Of a stretch of DNA of 64,000 bases, positions 37,201 through 46,276 are shown piece after piece. The stretch is taken from positions 97,400 through 161,399 of the forward strand of contig CAKQQT010000003.1 in NCBI GenBank assembly GCA_934271235.1, read 5' to 3'. The notes below the pieces were generated by a model. The model worked only from the letters and a program-made list of their open reading frames with translations, searched no databases and was not told where the DNA came from. A program made the translations under genes and the position numbers. The first letter of the stretch is position 1, and the number at the start of each line of letters is the position of its first letter. The stretch is from an uncultured Clostridia bacterium. GTDB lineage: Bacteria > Bacillota > Clostridia > Peptostreptococcales > Anaerovoracaceae.

Positions 37201-37555
37201 TAACTTCAGCCTCTGGCACCTTAACAACACTCTTGTCATCAAAGTTTTGGATATAGTACTTATAATAATCATCTTTGCATTTTTGACATGATAATACTTT
37301 ATAGCTGGATCCCTTATACACAACTATCGATCCGATAAAAAAACTGCATCTATCTACACTTCCTAATGGCAACTCTATAGCACCCTTCGGTAAATCTTCA
37401 AAAAATAGAAGATGCCCAAATGGATCATGAACTTTGACCGATACAGTCCGTTTAAACTCATCAATATTAATTATTTGTCCGCATACAAAGACTCGTGGTT
37501 CATACATGCTCTCTTGATCCGCTGGACATCTAACATACATCTTTGTTTTTAACAT
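34193..37555 (-). CDS. SNF2-family helicase (DpdE-like)
   Basis: 1120 residues. After an N-terminal region of about 190 residues comes Walker A ADEVGMGKT at 196-204, motif II IVDEVHKYLF, motif III LLLSATPVQQ, and late motifs LFTNYAETF, GEGRNFQCAD and QRIGRLDRLER. A patch of repeated Glu/Asp lies between motifs III and IV. RapA/HepA-like SNF2 translocases of this kind act on DNA-bound proteins, and similar ones occur in Dpd and Dnd-associated clusters. The family is clear; the role in this system is inferred from context. Confidence 0.9.
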   Translation of the reverse strand: MLKTKMYVRCPADQESMYEPRVFVCGQIINIDEFKRTVSVKVHDPFGHLLFFEDLPKGAIELPLGSVDRCSFFIGSIVVYKGSSYKVLSCQKCKDDYYKYYIQNFDDKSVVKVPEAEVIAAFNNGQVDPCVQLKKCEFQNPAWYLGRAVVAKSMDILENSIYGFKELAGSKIYLMPHQVNTIMRCLQESPCRYMLADEVGMGKTIEAISVYKIYTMNQSNKKALIVVPQALKEQWISELLLKFNIPNGMGKNNNSVTVKTLQELSEKDLFTVWDFVIVDEVHKYLFSQSEYEKLHKISTLAKNILLLSATPVQQKKEEYLDLLRLLLPQKYNSFSVEKFGKLIAKQSKIIQKTALILDDLGDFEEEINSLVESGENAHDSEECEELFEEIHEDLEEICDELDDDKLNELLQQVKYENDDLGVYTIKVIISYICSNYQIESNIIRNRRKILESTDEDVRLMASRDLVELTYLTDNEVNPYEQLSYNGFANWIIKGLESGILDVELDIKPLLSRFFSSPWAFYKQAKSSKMDGSVLDNIRKWLESEQFNVDHINDILDDPDKYADSYASRLVIVINALYDDFYDQKIVLFTNYAETFDVYRKALTKVFPEEEVSFFGASMSTEEIELNAYRFQTQDECRIMLCDSTGGEGRNFQCADYIVHIDLPWDASAIEQRIGRLDRLERDMSRPVVYSVVVHTKDTFEEALFSFFKDGLKIFNHSLSGMEIIMKEINDEIISAINDDFKYGLFDRIPKIVELANTMRDAIRKEQNFDAAGFIYRPMYVELRRLIEYYSQNENVLFASTMSNWASLAGFRGSEKKKGEITYSATSFSPKSAINSQLIPPRWNEYLNTAQNQFLMNVQNAYDKSIARKTQDRAIRGTFSRKLAIENDYLHFFAPGDEVFDCIVDNAINSCKGCSSAFATVCRINWIGLIFTWSIAPDTSYLLDNGVSIYAMSPYRNYLFSEQVIIPVSISNADELDDETIIREYTAIINRGFNAKSNLVHLGKRSHEARFLKDTIKGRNIDWFKEKFGGENWEDYVLSARKYSHEKAFEILKKRSNIRGAREEMERTLSARVANSEFYGLNDEGIEQLKQTQKIVLDAIKHPKIHLESVSFIMMIGERNE

Positions 37556-37573
37556 AATCGGCCCCCCTATTGT

Positions 37574-40237
37574 TTATTCTATGCATGCATAATAATCAAC
37601 GCATATTTCTCTATTTGTGCAGTATTTACACCAGAGATTGGTACTGCCACCAAACCCGAGTTTCTTTAATTTTTCTTCTGACAACTCCTCTTCTATTTTC
37701 TGCTGCTTTACATCTGGAAACATATCTTTTAATACGTCTTGATTAAATTTCCTTGGGTCTTTCAATTGCTTATATATAAACAATTCGCGTATCATCATAA
37801 ATTTCCGATCATCTTCTAATAAAACAGGAAAAGCTTTTCCAGTATTCAATCGATTTTTCACATTGTTAATGATATCAATTCTATTTACATTAACCGCAAA
37901 TGGGAAATACTTTTTTAGCTCATCATACAACTCATTCAGTTTATCCAAGAGAAGAATTTCACTATGTGGAAGTCCTTGCAGGCTCTCTTTTGTTTCATTT
38001 TCTAGCCAAACTTCCAGATACTTTGCAAGTAAAAAATTATCTTTATATATTGTATTTCCTTCTACAAGACTTTCTAATAAAAATCTTTTTTTACATATCT
38101 TAAATCTATAATAATCACAATTCCGATATTTTCCAGGAATACCATTCTTAATCTGTATGTCTGAAAGTGGCTCCATCCTATGATTTATTCTTCTATCTAT
38201 ATTCCGCTCTTTTTTTACCCCGAGAATTTTCAACAGATAATATGGTTCTCTTTCCTGATCTCCATCCCTCTTTACGAAACTCAGTTTGTAATTTCCCCTG
38301 TTAAATTCTAGTCCATAAAACAGAGCATATCTTTTAAAATTCTTATACTCTTTTCTAGCTTTAACGTATACCTGATATTTCCAGTCAACTGGATTTTGTG
38401 CTACTTCAAAGAAATCTCCATTTAACGGCCAAGTGAATTCTCTCTGCTTAACAGAATCAATATCTTCATCCGTTAGACAAGCAAAATGTAATATGCTGTT
38501 ATCCTTTTCCTTATAAGTTCTTAGCACATCACCATCAATCTGCTCGAAATTACGAACAATCCAATTGGCACTTTTCCCTGGTTTGCTTTCCTGAACCAAG
38601 TACAATGACATAGTAGACTTAAGACATTCAAAAGATGCGGAAGCATCAATATTTTCCACCTCATCCAATCTAGATAACACCCTGCTGATTATATCAGTAA
38701 ACTCTTCTGACAGTTCTCGTTCTTCAAGGATTTCCTCTTGCAGATATTGTTTTAGTTTTTTATAAAATCTTCTAAAATTACTTGGTCTTTTTTCAAAATC
38801 TTCATAAAAGAAAGAAGCCAATTCTTCAAGTTCACTAAGTGCCTCTTCTAACTCTTTTAACTCAATCGAAGAAACTAAATAATAAGAAATGTGTCCAAGA
38901 TACTCTTGCCTCTTCTCATCTGAGACATATTTTTTATTTTTCCTCACTTTCTTTATTCTGGACAGCATATCATCAATTGACGCACATCCATCAAACAGCG
39001 CTTCTAATTTGCCAAATGTTGACACCAGTCTTCCTGTTGTTGCCTCCGCTAAAATTCCAGCCCCTAAACATTCTCTGATATCATTAATATCTGAAATAAT
39101 AATGCCATTTGTTTCTGAATCCCACATATTGGCAATTGCAATAAAGAAATGTCCTAATGGATAATTTAAGAACTGCCGTTCTCCGAACTGTTCCGGAAAA
39201 TATACTTTCAAAATATCATTGGCAGAACTATCTGCAGCGTAAATTTGTTCTTTCATTGCATTCATTGGATGTTCTGAATCTTTCTTTTCTGCATCCTCAA
39301 ATACTTTAGCTACGTAACTTGCGAATTCTGTCATATTATCAAACTCTATTATTTCGTATGGCTTTCTGACAGAAATATCTTCCTTGTGTCCACCTATAAG
39401 TTTACCTATGTTATGAGCCAATAAATTTCCATCATAACTTACTGCCGAAACATCTACCGGATAATATTCAATGCCATCAAAATTCTGCATCTCGCAGTCA
39501 AATGCAGAATAAATATCAATCCATGTCTGATATATATTTTTATACTGTTCCTGATAATTAATTAATAAAATTACTTTTTTATATTTCGCTATCTCCTCAA
39601 TAGCTCTCAGCAACAGTGGCGAAAACTGGTGTACTCCATGAATAACAATATGATCCAGTGTTTCCACTTCTAGCTCATTTTTCGTAGAAGAATTATCCTT
39701 TGCTGTGGTCATGGCTTTGGTAATTGCTTGATTTATTTGCTCTTCTGTAAAATCCTGCTCCAAACAAAAATCTTTCACCTTCTCAGATGCTCTAATTTTC
39801 TTATAAACAGATACTATAAATCTTTGTTCTGGTGTTAAATATTTGTCTACAATATTTTGCGGTTCCATCTTCAATTCAAACATTGTACGTATACTTGTAA
39901 AAACCTCATCCCTATTAAATAAAAATGATTTTTTTACATTATCCAACTCCATTCCTGACATTCCTGTAATATCCGAAGAATTAACAATAATATTATCGAT
40001 ATCTGCATGCTGCTTAACAGCACATGCCGTTCCGTTCCATTTCTCATATAAAACATCTGTAAGGCTTTTAACGGTAGTAACACGTCCTATTTGAAAAGCC
40101 GCTCCATAAATCGCTTTCAGACCATTTACCAGTGTCTGCGCAGCACAGAAATATGGACATGAAGATATTTCCTTCCATAATTCTTTATTTTCTTTCAATT
40201 TATATGGATCGCGATATGTGTATATAATGACTGACAT
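37574..40237 (-). CDS. AddB/RexB-like protein, 887 aa
   Basis: Partner of the UvrD-like gene directly upstream (one base between them). There is no Walker A; the segment IVIHGVHQFSPLLLRAIEE resembles the dead-helicase core of AddB, which scans DNA without hydrolysing ATP. The C-terminus ends with cysteines C870, C873, C879 and C885, the spacing used in AddB to hold an iron-sulfur cluster around its nuclease domain. The nuclease motif itself is hard to see by eye. Together with the upstream gene it looks like a private AddAB-type end-processing machine. Confidence 0.72.
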   Translation of the reverse strand: MSVIIYTYRDPYKLKENKELWKEISSCPYFCAAQTLVNGLKAIYGAAFQIGRVTTVKSLTDVLYEKWNGTACAVKQHADIDNIIVNSSDITGMSGMELDNVKKSFLFNRDEVFTSIRTMFELKMEPQNIVDKYLTPEQRFIVSVYKKIRASEKVKDFCLEQDFTEEQINQAITKAMTTAKDNSSTKNELEVETLDHIVIHGVHQFSPLLLRAIEEIAKYKKVILLINYQEQYKNIYQTWIDIYSAFDCEMQNFDGIEYYPVDVSAVSYDGNLLAHNIGKLIGGHKEDISVRKPYEIIEFDNMTEFASYVAKVFEDAEKKDSEHPMNAMKEQIYAADSSANDILKVYFPEQFGERQFLNYPLGHFFIAIANMWDSETNGIIISDINDIRECLGAGILAEATTGRLVSTFGKLEALFDGCASIDDMLSRIKKVRKNKKYVSDEKRQEYLGHISYYLVSSIELKELEEALSELEELASFFYEDFEKRPSNFRRFYKKLKQYLQEEILEERELSEEFTDIISRVLSRLDEVENIDASASFECLKSTMSLYLVQESKPGKSANWIVRNFEQIDGDVLRTYKEKDNSILHFACLTDEDIDSVKQREFTWPLNGDFFEVAQNPVDWKYQVYVKARKEYKNFKRYALFYGLEFNRGNYKLSFVKRDGDQEREPYYLLKILGVKKERNIDRRINHRMEPLSDIQIKNGIPGKYRNCDYYRFKICKKRFLLESLVEGNTIYKDNFLLAKYLEVWLENETKESLQGLPHSEILLLDKLNELYDELKKYFPFAVNVNRIDIINNVKNRLNTGKAFPVLLEDDRKFMMIRELFIYKQLKDPRKFNQDVLKDMFPDVKQQKIEEELSEEKLKKLGFGGSTNLWCKYCTNREICVDYYACIE

Positions 40238-40238
40238 A

Positions 40239-43200
40239 TTATCCCTCCAATAGTGATCCCCAACTAATTTGTGGAGTACTATCTATATTATTAATCCAAA
40301 TGCAATTCCGTATCGACCTTGTCAATGCAACATATAGAATCCGGGCTTCTTCAGCAATTTGCTCATCGACTTCCTTACCCTCACTGTAATTTGAATTTCT
40401 TTCTCGAATACCATTTTCAAACACTACAGTGTACGACAAACTATTATCGTTATAGTTTGCCTCTAATTTAACCTTTTTTATATCGCTTATATCCTCGAAA
40501 GTATATGGTAAAATCACCGTTCCGTATTCTAACCCCTTTGATTTATGAACTGTACTGCAAATCACATGCACACCTTCATCGTCAACTTCTACTGATCTTG
40601 AAAGTTGTCTCTGACCGGTCAAAATATTTATCCCAAGATATTCAATAATCTGATTCAATGTCAATGTATCTACACGTGTAAATTTGATCATTTTCTCCAT
40701 CAGATACTCATGATTAGCAATGTATAATCTCTTCTTCTCCGGAATCTGGGTATAATTATCCCAAGGTCGCAAAGATTCAATTATATTCTTTAATGCATAC
40801 AGAACCGGTTGCGTATATACCTCATTCAAAACACTTTCCCAACTCATATTCATCCGTTTTACAAAGAAAGCATTTAATATATTTTTTAATTCTTTTAGTT
40901 TTTCTTCCTCAGACATACAATGAAGTTTTTGATAATCAAGTTTCAAATCCGTATAATTGGATTCAATAAAATTCACCAAATAGACCGGGCTAGTATTATG
41001 GCTAATAGCTAAAACTAATTTATACAAATCCAATGTCGATGGAAGTTGAAACAAATCGCCGCCAGTGCTTATTTCTACGTTAATATTCTTTTTTGCCGCT
41101 GCCTTTACAACATTTTCAACTTGCCAATTACTTCTAACCAAAATAGCAATTGTTCGTTCTTCTTTACTAAGCGACTTATTTTTCATCAGTTCTTTTAGCT
41201 TTGTAACTTCCGAAAGAATAGTTTCATTCAGCAATTCTAGAATCTTCTCATTCTCTTTGCCATGACAAGGCAGTTCAACCAACAATTCATCATCCTTTGC
41301 ATCTGAAATAACATCACTCATTAACCGATCTGCTTTTCTAGAATATGGTAATATATTCTTACTCCCCATTTCCGCAAATATTTCATCAAACATGCTGAGT
41401 AATCTTTGATCTGTACGATAGTTACGATTTAATCTATGGTGGCTCCACTCCTTTTCCTTGCCATTCTGAAGTTTCTGAAAAGCATTTAATCTAGCACCTC
41501 TAAATCTATAAATGCTTTGCTTTAAGTCACCGACCACGAACAACTTACATTCCGCATTGATGCTTTTTTGCAACTTCTGAAATATTTCAATCTGTACGTC
41601 ATCTGTATCCTGAAATTCATCAATGAATAAATATTTAAAATGTAAATCTTCTAATTTTTCACATCCACCTGACAATATTTTTTCCAATTCAATAAGGCTT
41701 TCCTTTAAGTCAATATCGTTACCATCTCTCAATGTTTCCAAATACAATGTTTCTGCTGGAAATACAACGCTTGTAAGCAATTCATTAAAATACGGAATAT
41801 TATTGTCAACAGTGACACCCATTTCGGATGTTTTTATTTGTTCCAGATTAATGCTCTTATCAAAAAGCCTATCCGCAATACTCATAAGTTTCTTTTTTAA
41901 ATCATAGATTGGAATAGGTAGTTCATTTACAAAATTTGCATTCTCACATTCTTTTTCTTCCAGAAATTCACCTAGGAACAAATCATAGGTCTTTCCTCTC
42001 TTATGTTCATTTTCTGTAATTCTAAAATTGGTTCCCAGTCCTGTATATAAGGATTCTCCTCTCAAAATTCCTATAGCAAACTTATGGATTGTTGAAATAT
42101 TTGAACGATCAATATCCTCTACAAATTTGAGATATTTTTCTCTTCCCGTTAATATGAAATAGTTCACAAACATTTGCTTTAATCTTTTTTTCATATTAAT
42201 TGCTGCATCGTTTGTAAACGTCACCATTGCTATCTCATCTGCTATATTGGAAACAGCATCCACTTCTTTATTACAGAGATATGCAATTCTAGAGACCATC
42301 GAAAATGTCTTTCCTGTTCCTGCCCCGGCCTCAACTAAAATATCATGCAAAGTAGATGCGTGCTCTACTTCGTATTGCTGCAGATTGAATGCAGAACTTT
42401 CTGAAAGTATTCTTAACACATCGTATGTTTGAGGTGTCATTTTTCCTTCTTTAACAACAATTTTTTCAGAACATTTTGACCCCAACGAATCAATACGGTA
42501 TATTTCAAAATTAAACATTCTAAAACAATCATCAACTTTCTCTTCTGAAATTCCCTTGTAATACCCCAAATATAAATTATTTTTTTTGTAATCCACGTTA
42601 CGTTTTCTTAAACCGTCATTTAAGCATCTAATAATATTTTTGTAGCAAGCACTATTCCCAACAAAAATAATGCTCTTTACACCCATAAAATAAGTATCAA
42701 TCATCTCTTCAACTTCTGTTGTATTAGGCATATCTGGTATAATATACAATTTCGAATAGGGTAACACCTTGCCGTCTTCAACATTCTCTTTAATATCGGG
42801 TTCAAGGCTTCTTCTAATGCGAAGCATTAAATCATAAGAAAAATCAGAATGTGGAATAACGCTATTAACTTGAAAAACATTTATTATTTTATTATTTAAC
42901 CGTTCACGATCCTCTAAGTCTTCTTTAAAAATAGTATATTGTTCCTCCGAAATAATATCTAAACGACTGCTTTCATACTCGGCTTTACTGATAAATGGGT
43001 AACATACCATGTCTAAAACCAATGGGCTTACATTATATTTCTCGCTTATTTTATTGAGTATGGCAAATCTATAAGCTCTCGCTTGCTTTTTCGGCGATGT
43101 CTGTGGCTTCTCATAACCTTCTACATCAATATTATCAATACCGTTTACTATAATCTTTTCAGCAAGCCACCCCTTAACCTCAATTACAACAATACCAAGG

Positions 43201-43349
43201 TTTTCTGCCATAACACAAAAATCATACTCTCTACCATTGATTTCTCTCTGGTTATACACAACCATATCACTTGGCAAGTATTCACTTAATTTATCCCAAA
43301 CTTTCCCTTCCCCTTTGAAGGATGGTTTTTCATCAATCATTTTTGCCAT
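40239..43349 (-). CDS. NERD nuclease domain + UvrD/AddA-like helicase
   Basis: 1036 residues. N-terminal NERD domain (about 8-125) with D43 in REYDFCVM and E57/K59 in VVIEVKGW, the nuclease core. Then SF1 helicase: Walker A AGAGTGKT at 341-348, DEFQDTDD (motif II), VVGDLKQSIYRFRGA (III), NRNYRT (IV), TVHKSKGLEY (V) and YVALTRS (VI). First gene of the operon, beginning ATGGCAAAA after GAGGG with a spacing of nine. The fusion of NERD and UvrD is unusual for a Dnd partner; DndFGH has nothing like it. Confidence 0.9.
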   Translation of the reverse strand: MAKMIDEKPSFKGEGKVWDKLSEYLPSDMVVYNQREINGREYDFCVMAENLGIVVIEVKGWLAEKIIVNGIDNIDVEGYEKPQTSPKKQARAYRFAILNKISEKYNVSPLVLDMVCYPFISKAEYESSRLDIISEEQYTIFKEDLEDRERLNNKIINVFQVNSVIPHSDFSYDLMLRIRRSLEPDIKENVEDGKVLPYSKLYIIPDMPNTTEVEEMIDTYFMGVKSIIFVGNSACYKNIIRCLNDGLRKRNVDYKKNNLYLGYYKGISEEKVDDCFRMFNFEIYRIDSLGSKCSEKIVVKEGKMTPQTYDVLRILSESSAFNLQQYEVEHASTLHDILVEAGAGTGKTFSMVSRIAYLCNKEVDAVSNIADEIAMVTFTNDAAINMKKRLKQMFVNYFILTGREKYLKFVEDIDRSNISTIHKFAIGILRGESLYTGLGTNFRITENEHKRGKTYDLFLGEFLEEKECENANFVNELPIPIYDLKKKLMSIADRLFDKSINLEQIKTSEMGVTVDNNIPYFNELLTSVVFPAETLYLETLRDGNDIDLKESLIELEKILSGGCEKLEDLHFKYLFIDEFQDTDDVQIEIFQKLQKSINAECKLFVVGDLKQSIYRFRGARLNAFQKLQNGKEKEWSHHRLNRNYRTDQRLLSMFDEIFAEMGSKNILPYSRKADRLMSDVISDAKDDELLVELPCHGKENEKILELLNETILSEVTKLKELMKNKSLSKEERTIAILVRSNWQVENVVKAAAKKNINVEISTGGDLFQLPSTLDLYKLVLAISHNTSPVYLVNFIESNYTDLKLDYQKLHCMSEEEKLKELKNILNAFFVKRMNMSWESVLNEVYTQPVLYALKNIIESLRPWDNYTQIPEKKRLYIANHEYLMEKMIKFTRVDTLTLNQIIEYLGINILTGQRQLSRSVEVDDEGVHVICSTVHKSKGLEYGTVILPYTFEDISDIKKVKLEANYNDNSLSYTVVFENGIRERNSNYSEGKEVDEQIAEEARILYVALTRSIRNCIWINNIDSTPQISWGSLLEG

Positions 43350-43369
43350 AATAAAATCCCTCGTTTTAT

Positions 43370-43438
43370 CTATTTGTCTGAATCATCCGAAATAATCTCT
43401 ATTACATCATCCATTTTACAATCAAGCGCCTTACATAT
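43370..43438 (-). pseudogene. C-terminal stub of an XRE-type regulator
   Basis: Twenty-two codons reading ICKALDCKMDDVIEIISDD and ending with TAG match the usual end of a Cro/C1-type HTH protein. The codon before is a stop and no HTH remains, so only the tail survives. It sits 20 bp upstream of the first gene of the seven-gene operon; it was probably that operon's regulator before the IS insertions. Confidence 0.6.
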
Positions 43439-43566
43439 TTATTCCCCGTCTTTCTGCGAAAGACTCCAATGTGTCATGAAACAGAATGGTTCCTTTCGCT
43501 TTTTATTTTCTATTCTTGTTTTCTTCTGATATTATTTACCTATAAGACTATAATGTTCCCTCTTGT

Positions 43567-44834
43567 CAAGACATTTGTTCACGAATTTATCGTGAATTTT
43601 TACAACTGTTTTGAGCGCATCGTTATGCCGCATCCTGTTTTGTTTCCGCTCGGAACATCCCATAATAGACGCTGCCCGGTGTGGCGTAATCGTGAGCCAT
43701 ATGTGGTCTCTCAGCGTTGTATTCCCGAATATAGGCGCGGATACCGGCTCTCAGTTCCTTCGGCGTTCGGAACTCCTCAATGTAGATTTTCTCGGTCTTG
43801 AGGCTGCGGAACCAACGCTTGATCATAACGTTGTCAGCCCAACGGCTTTTGCCGTCCATGCTTTGACGGATATGTAAAGATTTCAGAAGCGCTTTATACT
43901 CGCCTGGTGAACTGTGTGCCTTGATCACTGTTGATAATTCCGAGGATACCATGCTTCGTGGTGACTTTTTCTACCGCATGGATGACATGGACGGTATCAA
44001 GGGTGTCTGACAGGTTCCAACCGACGATTTTACGGCTGTACCAGTCTATAATCGCAGTCAGGTACATATGTCCATGCAGCATCTTGATGTAGGTGATATC
44101 GATGGACCTTACCTGATTCGGCATGTATATGGGCATGTTGCGAAGCAGATACGGAACTACGGATTGGTTGAAGTTTCACTTTGACAGATTTGGCTTAGGA
44201 TAGATTGGATAAATTTCCATTTCGCGTATCAGCTTTCGGCCCACACGAAAACCCGCCTCCCGCAGTTTTTCTTTGATTCTGCGTTGACCCATGTATGGAT
44301 ATTTCGTATGGATTTCATCAATCTTTGCCATGATCTGTTCCCGGCGCTCTGCTTCCTTTGGATCCGGTTTAACTGGCTCGTAGTAGTAGGTTGATCGGTG
44401 AATTCCCAGCAACTCGCACCGCCTGGAGATGGGAAGCTCACTCTCTCTATTTATCTTGTGTTGGAACCGGATATCCGTTTCTGCGAAACACGTTCTGGAG
44501 AAAATCGCGTTCCAATGTGAGTTACCCGATGGCCTTCAGCATTTTGTCGCGTTCCTGCTCCAGTTCAGTCTCCTTCCTGCGGATTTCCTTTTCGGATTGA
44601 CTTTGATTGAAGACGTGATTCGCATTCTTTACAAACTCCGCTTCTCTGGTTCGACGCATGTTTGGATTCAGCTTATTGTCGGCAGCAATCTCGCCGAGTT
44701 CCCGATCGTCCTGAAGAACCTCAAGGACGATCTTGGCTTTGAATTCTGAGATGTACTTTCGTGACATGGTGTTTGCCTCCTTTTGCTTGACTCTACTGTA
44801 TCATGTTCACGATAAATTCGCCATCACTTGTCCA
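43567..44834 (-). mobile_element. Degenerate IS3-family element
   Basis: Imperfect inverted ends share the core CGAATTTATCGTGAA, at about 43580-43595 on the left and reverse-complemented at about 44806-44821 on the right; the right end seems to start TGGACAAG. Inside are the two overlapping transposase genes, broken. The right end lies against a cut IS110 gene. Exact ends are estimated. Confidence 0.75.
43623..44767 (-). pseudogene. IS3-family transposase OrfA/OrfB, frameshifted
   Basis: OrfA begins at 44767 (MSRKYISEFKAKIVLEVL, an HTH). OrfB is spread over three frames: MLGIHRSTYYYEPVKP (44412), IDITYIKMLHGHMYL with the first Asp (44136), and a C-terminal part from 43952. The second Asp is in NSDQGTQF. 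The glutamate of the DDE triad, expected in DN-x3-ERW, is a lysine here (DNVMIKRW), a single G-to-A change. The element is dead both by frameshift and by the catalytic change. Confidence 0.85.
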
Positions 44835-44837
44835 ACC

Positions 44838-45306
44838 TTATGCATTATATGTCTGCTTTACCGCGTAAGTATTTACCTGCACTACGCTGATTCCGTTTGC
44901 GATCAGCCAGCTTGCCAGACAGAACCAGTAATGTCCGGTTGGTTCTAAACCCAGCATGATCTGCTTCTTTTCGTTATGCACGGCAAGTTCCGCTGCCCAA
45001 GTCTTCATGCTTTGAAATCCTTCGAAGCTATTGCTGAAAGGAAAGGCTGTCTTGCTGAGTTCTCTGCCTCTGGTGTCGATGGCTCCGACGTAATGCGTTT
45101 CGCTTCTTACATCGGAGCCGATGATGAGCATATCATCACTGACAAACGACAGCTTTTTGTTCTTGTCGAACTCTCCGACCGTTTCCAGCTCATGCCATGT
45201 ATACGACTGCAAGCTTTTTATGAGTTCTTCTATTTTTTGAATTTGTTGCTGTTTTTCAAAAATATTTGCGCAAGTGACTTGATTTTTTCTTTGTTCCTGT
45301 AAGATG
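44838..45306 (-). pseudogene. IS110-family transposase, N-terminal fragment
   Basis: Reads QQQIQKIEELIKSLQSYTW at the 5' end, then IIGSDVRSETHYVGAID with the first Asp of the DEDD catalytic set, and LGLEPTGHYW with the Glu. It stops at VNTYAVKQT, exactly where the IS3 element begins, so the rest was removed or displaced by that insertion. No ATG precedes the frame in register, so the 5' end is also damaged. Confidence 0.8.
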
Positions 45307-45696
45307 ATTCATGTTAGATACCTCTTGTTTTTTTAGATTTTACCAATGGTTAGGTCAGTAATACTCTAAATTTACTTGAGGTATTTTTTATTGCAAAGCT
45401 CTTGACCTATTTAAATTATACAGGAAGCTTTCATGTCCTTATTTTATGTTTTATGCACCAAAACCAGAGCCTCTTCATTCCTATATCCCGCATGTTTGTG
45501 CGACCTGATCGGCTCTGGTTTCGATTCTTTTTTGTTCGGTTTTGGTATTTCGGTTCTTCACGAATGCACACTCCCTCGCAGATTATCTTGGTGTTTATCT
45601 CTAAGGGTCACGTTTCATTTTCAATTTTATCACATTTGTCGAAAGATGTCTATTTGTTCCATCATTTTCAATGATTTTCTTTCTTTCGATGCGGTC
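45307..45696. other. Non-coding remnant between IS110 fragment and next gene
   Basis: AT-rich sequence with an IR (ATACCTC at 45318-45324, GAGGTAT at 45378-45384) followed by a T run, a TATAAT on minus near 45412, and a wide 11-bp inverted repeat with arms AAACCAGAGCC and GGCTCTGGTTT near 45458-45520. No convincing gene. Confidence 0.4.
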
Positions 45697-45921
45697 CTAT
45701 TCCCCTCCGCCTTTTCCTTTGCCAAAGCCGCTGAATCCGCTGTAGTCATCGAAGCCGAAGATGTCACTGCTGATATGCATGTCCCAGGCTTGATCCAGAG
45801 AAGACATCGAATCCTTGCTTCCCCAGCCAGGGGTTTTGGAGTTTGGATCTTCTGTGGATTTATCGTCCGGAACATCCTTGAGCAGCCATTTAAAGAATCC
45901 GTAAAATACGGCGATCGTCAA
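45697..45921 (-). CDS. Small hypothetical protein, 74 aa
   Basis: Read from a TTG at 45921; the protein starts with a short hydrophobic segment (TIAVFYGFFKWLL), then a polar stretch, and ends in a Gly/Lys-rich tail (GFSGFGKGKGGGE). A TATAAT on minus (45935-45930) lies 8 bp before the TTG, so the message would be almost leaderless, and no ribosome binding site is seen. It may instead be a gene fragment. Function unknown. Confidence 0.35.
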   Translation of the reverse strand: MTIAVFYGFFKWLLKDVPDDKSTEDPNSKTPGWGSKDSMSSLDQAWDMHISSDIFGFDDYSGFSGFGKGKGGGE

Positions 45922-46151
45922 TTTTCTCTATTATACCGTTTTTTCGGTTTCCGAAAATGCAAATATTTGTCGTTTTGATTATTTTGGGGGTCGTTTTCTT
46001 TTGCTGCGCAGCTTTTCGGTATCTTCATATTACAACCGTTTTCGACAGAATTCTATGACAGATTCTGTACAAAAAATTGCAGATTGGCTTCTCGATTTCC
46101 AAAAATAAATTTTTTTCGTTTTTGGTAAATAGGGATAAACCCTAAGCACGC

Positions 46152-46207
46152 AAAAAACGCCGCATCCCTGCGTCTGTCTTTTTGGCAGAGCCGGGTGGGC
46201 GTTTTTT
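46152..46207 (-). terminator. Bidirectional terminator hairpin
   Basis: Arms AAAAAACGCC (46152-46161) and GGCGTTTTTT (46198-46207) give a U tract on either strand. It ends the aminotransferase operon on minus. A second hairpin around 46221-46248 (CCGG ... CCGG) lies between it and the gene. Confidence 0.75.
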
Positions 46208-46276
46208 GTCTGCGGTTTTATCCGGTGCATTCGTGCCAATGCGCCGGACGGTTTTATGAGTAAAGGGGAAATTTAA

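Noticed and set aside
45630..45875. 81-codon alternative frame overlapping the small gene at 45697
   Set aside because: No ribosome binding site; at most one of the two frames is real, and neither is strong.
46030..46239. 69-codon frame on minus before the aminotransferase terminator
   Set aside because: Overlaps the bidirectional terminator; no start site.
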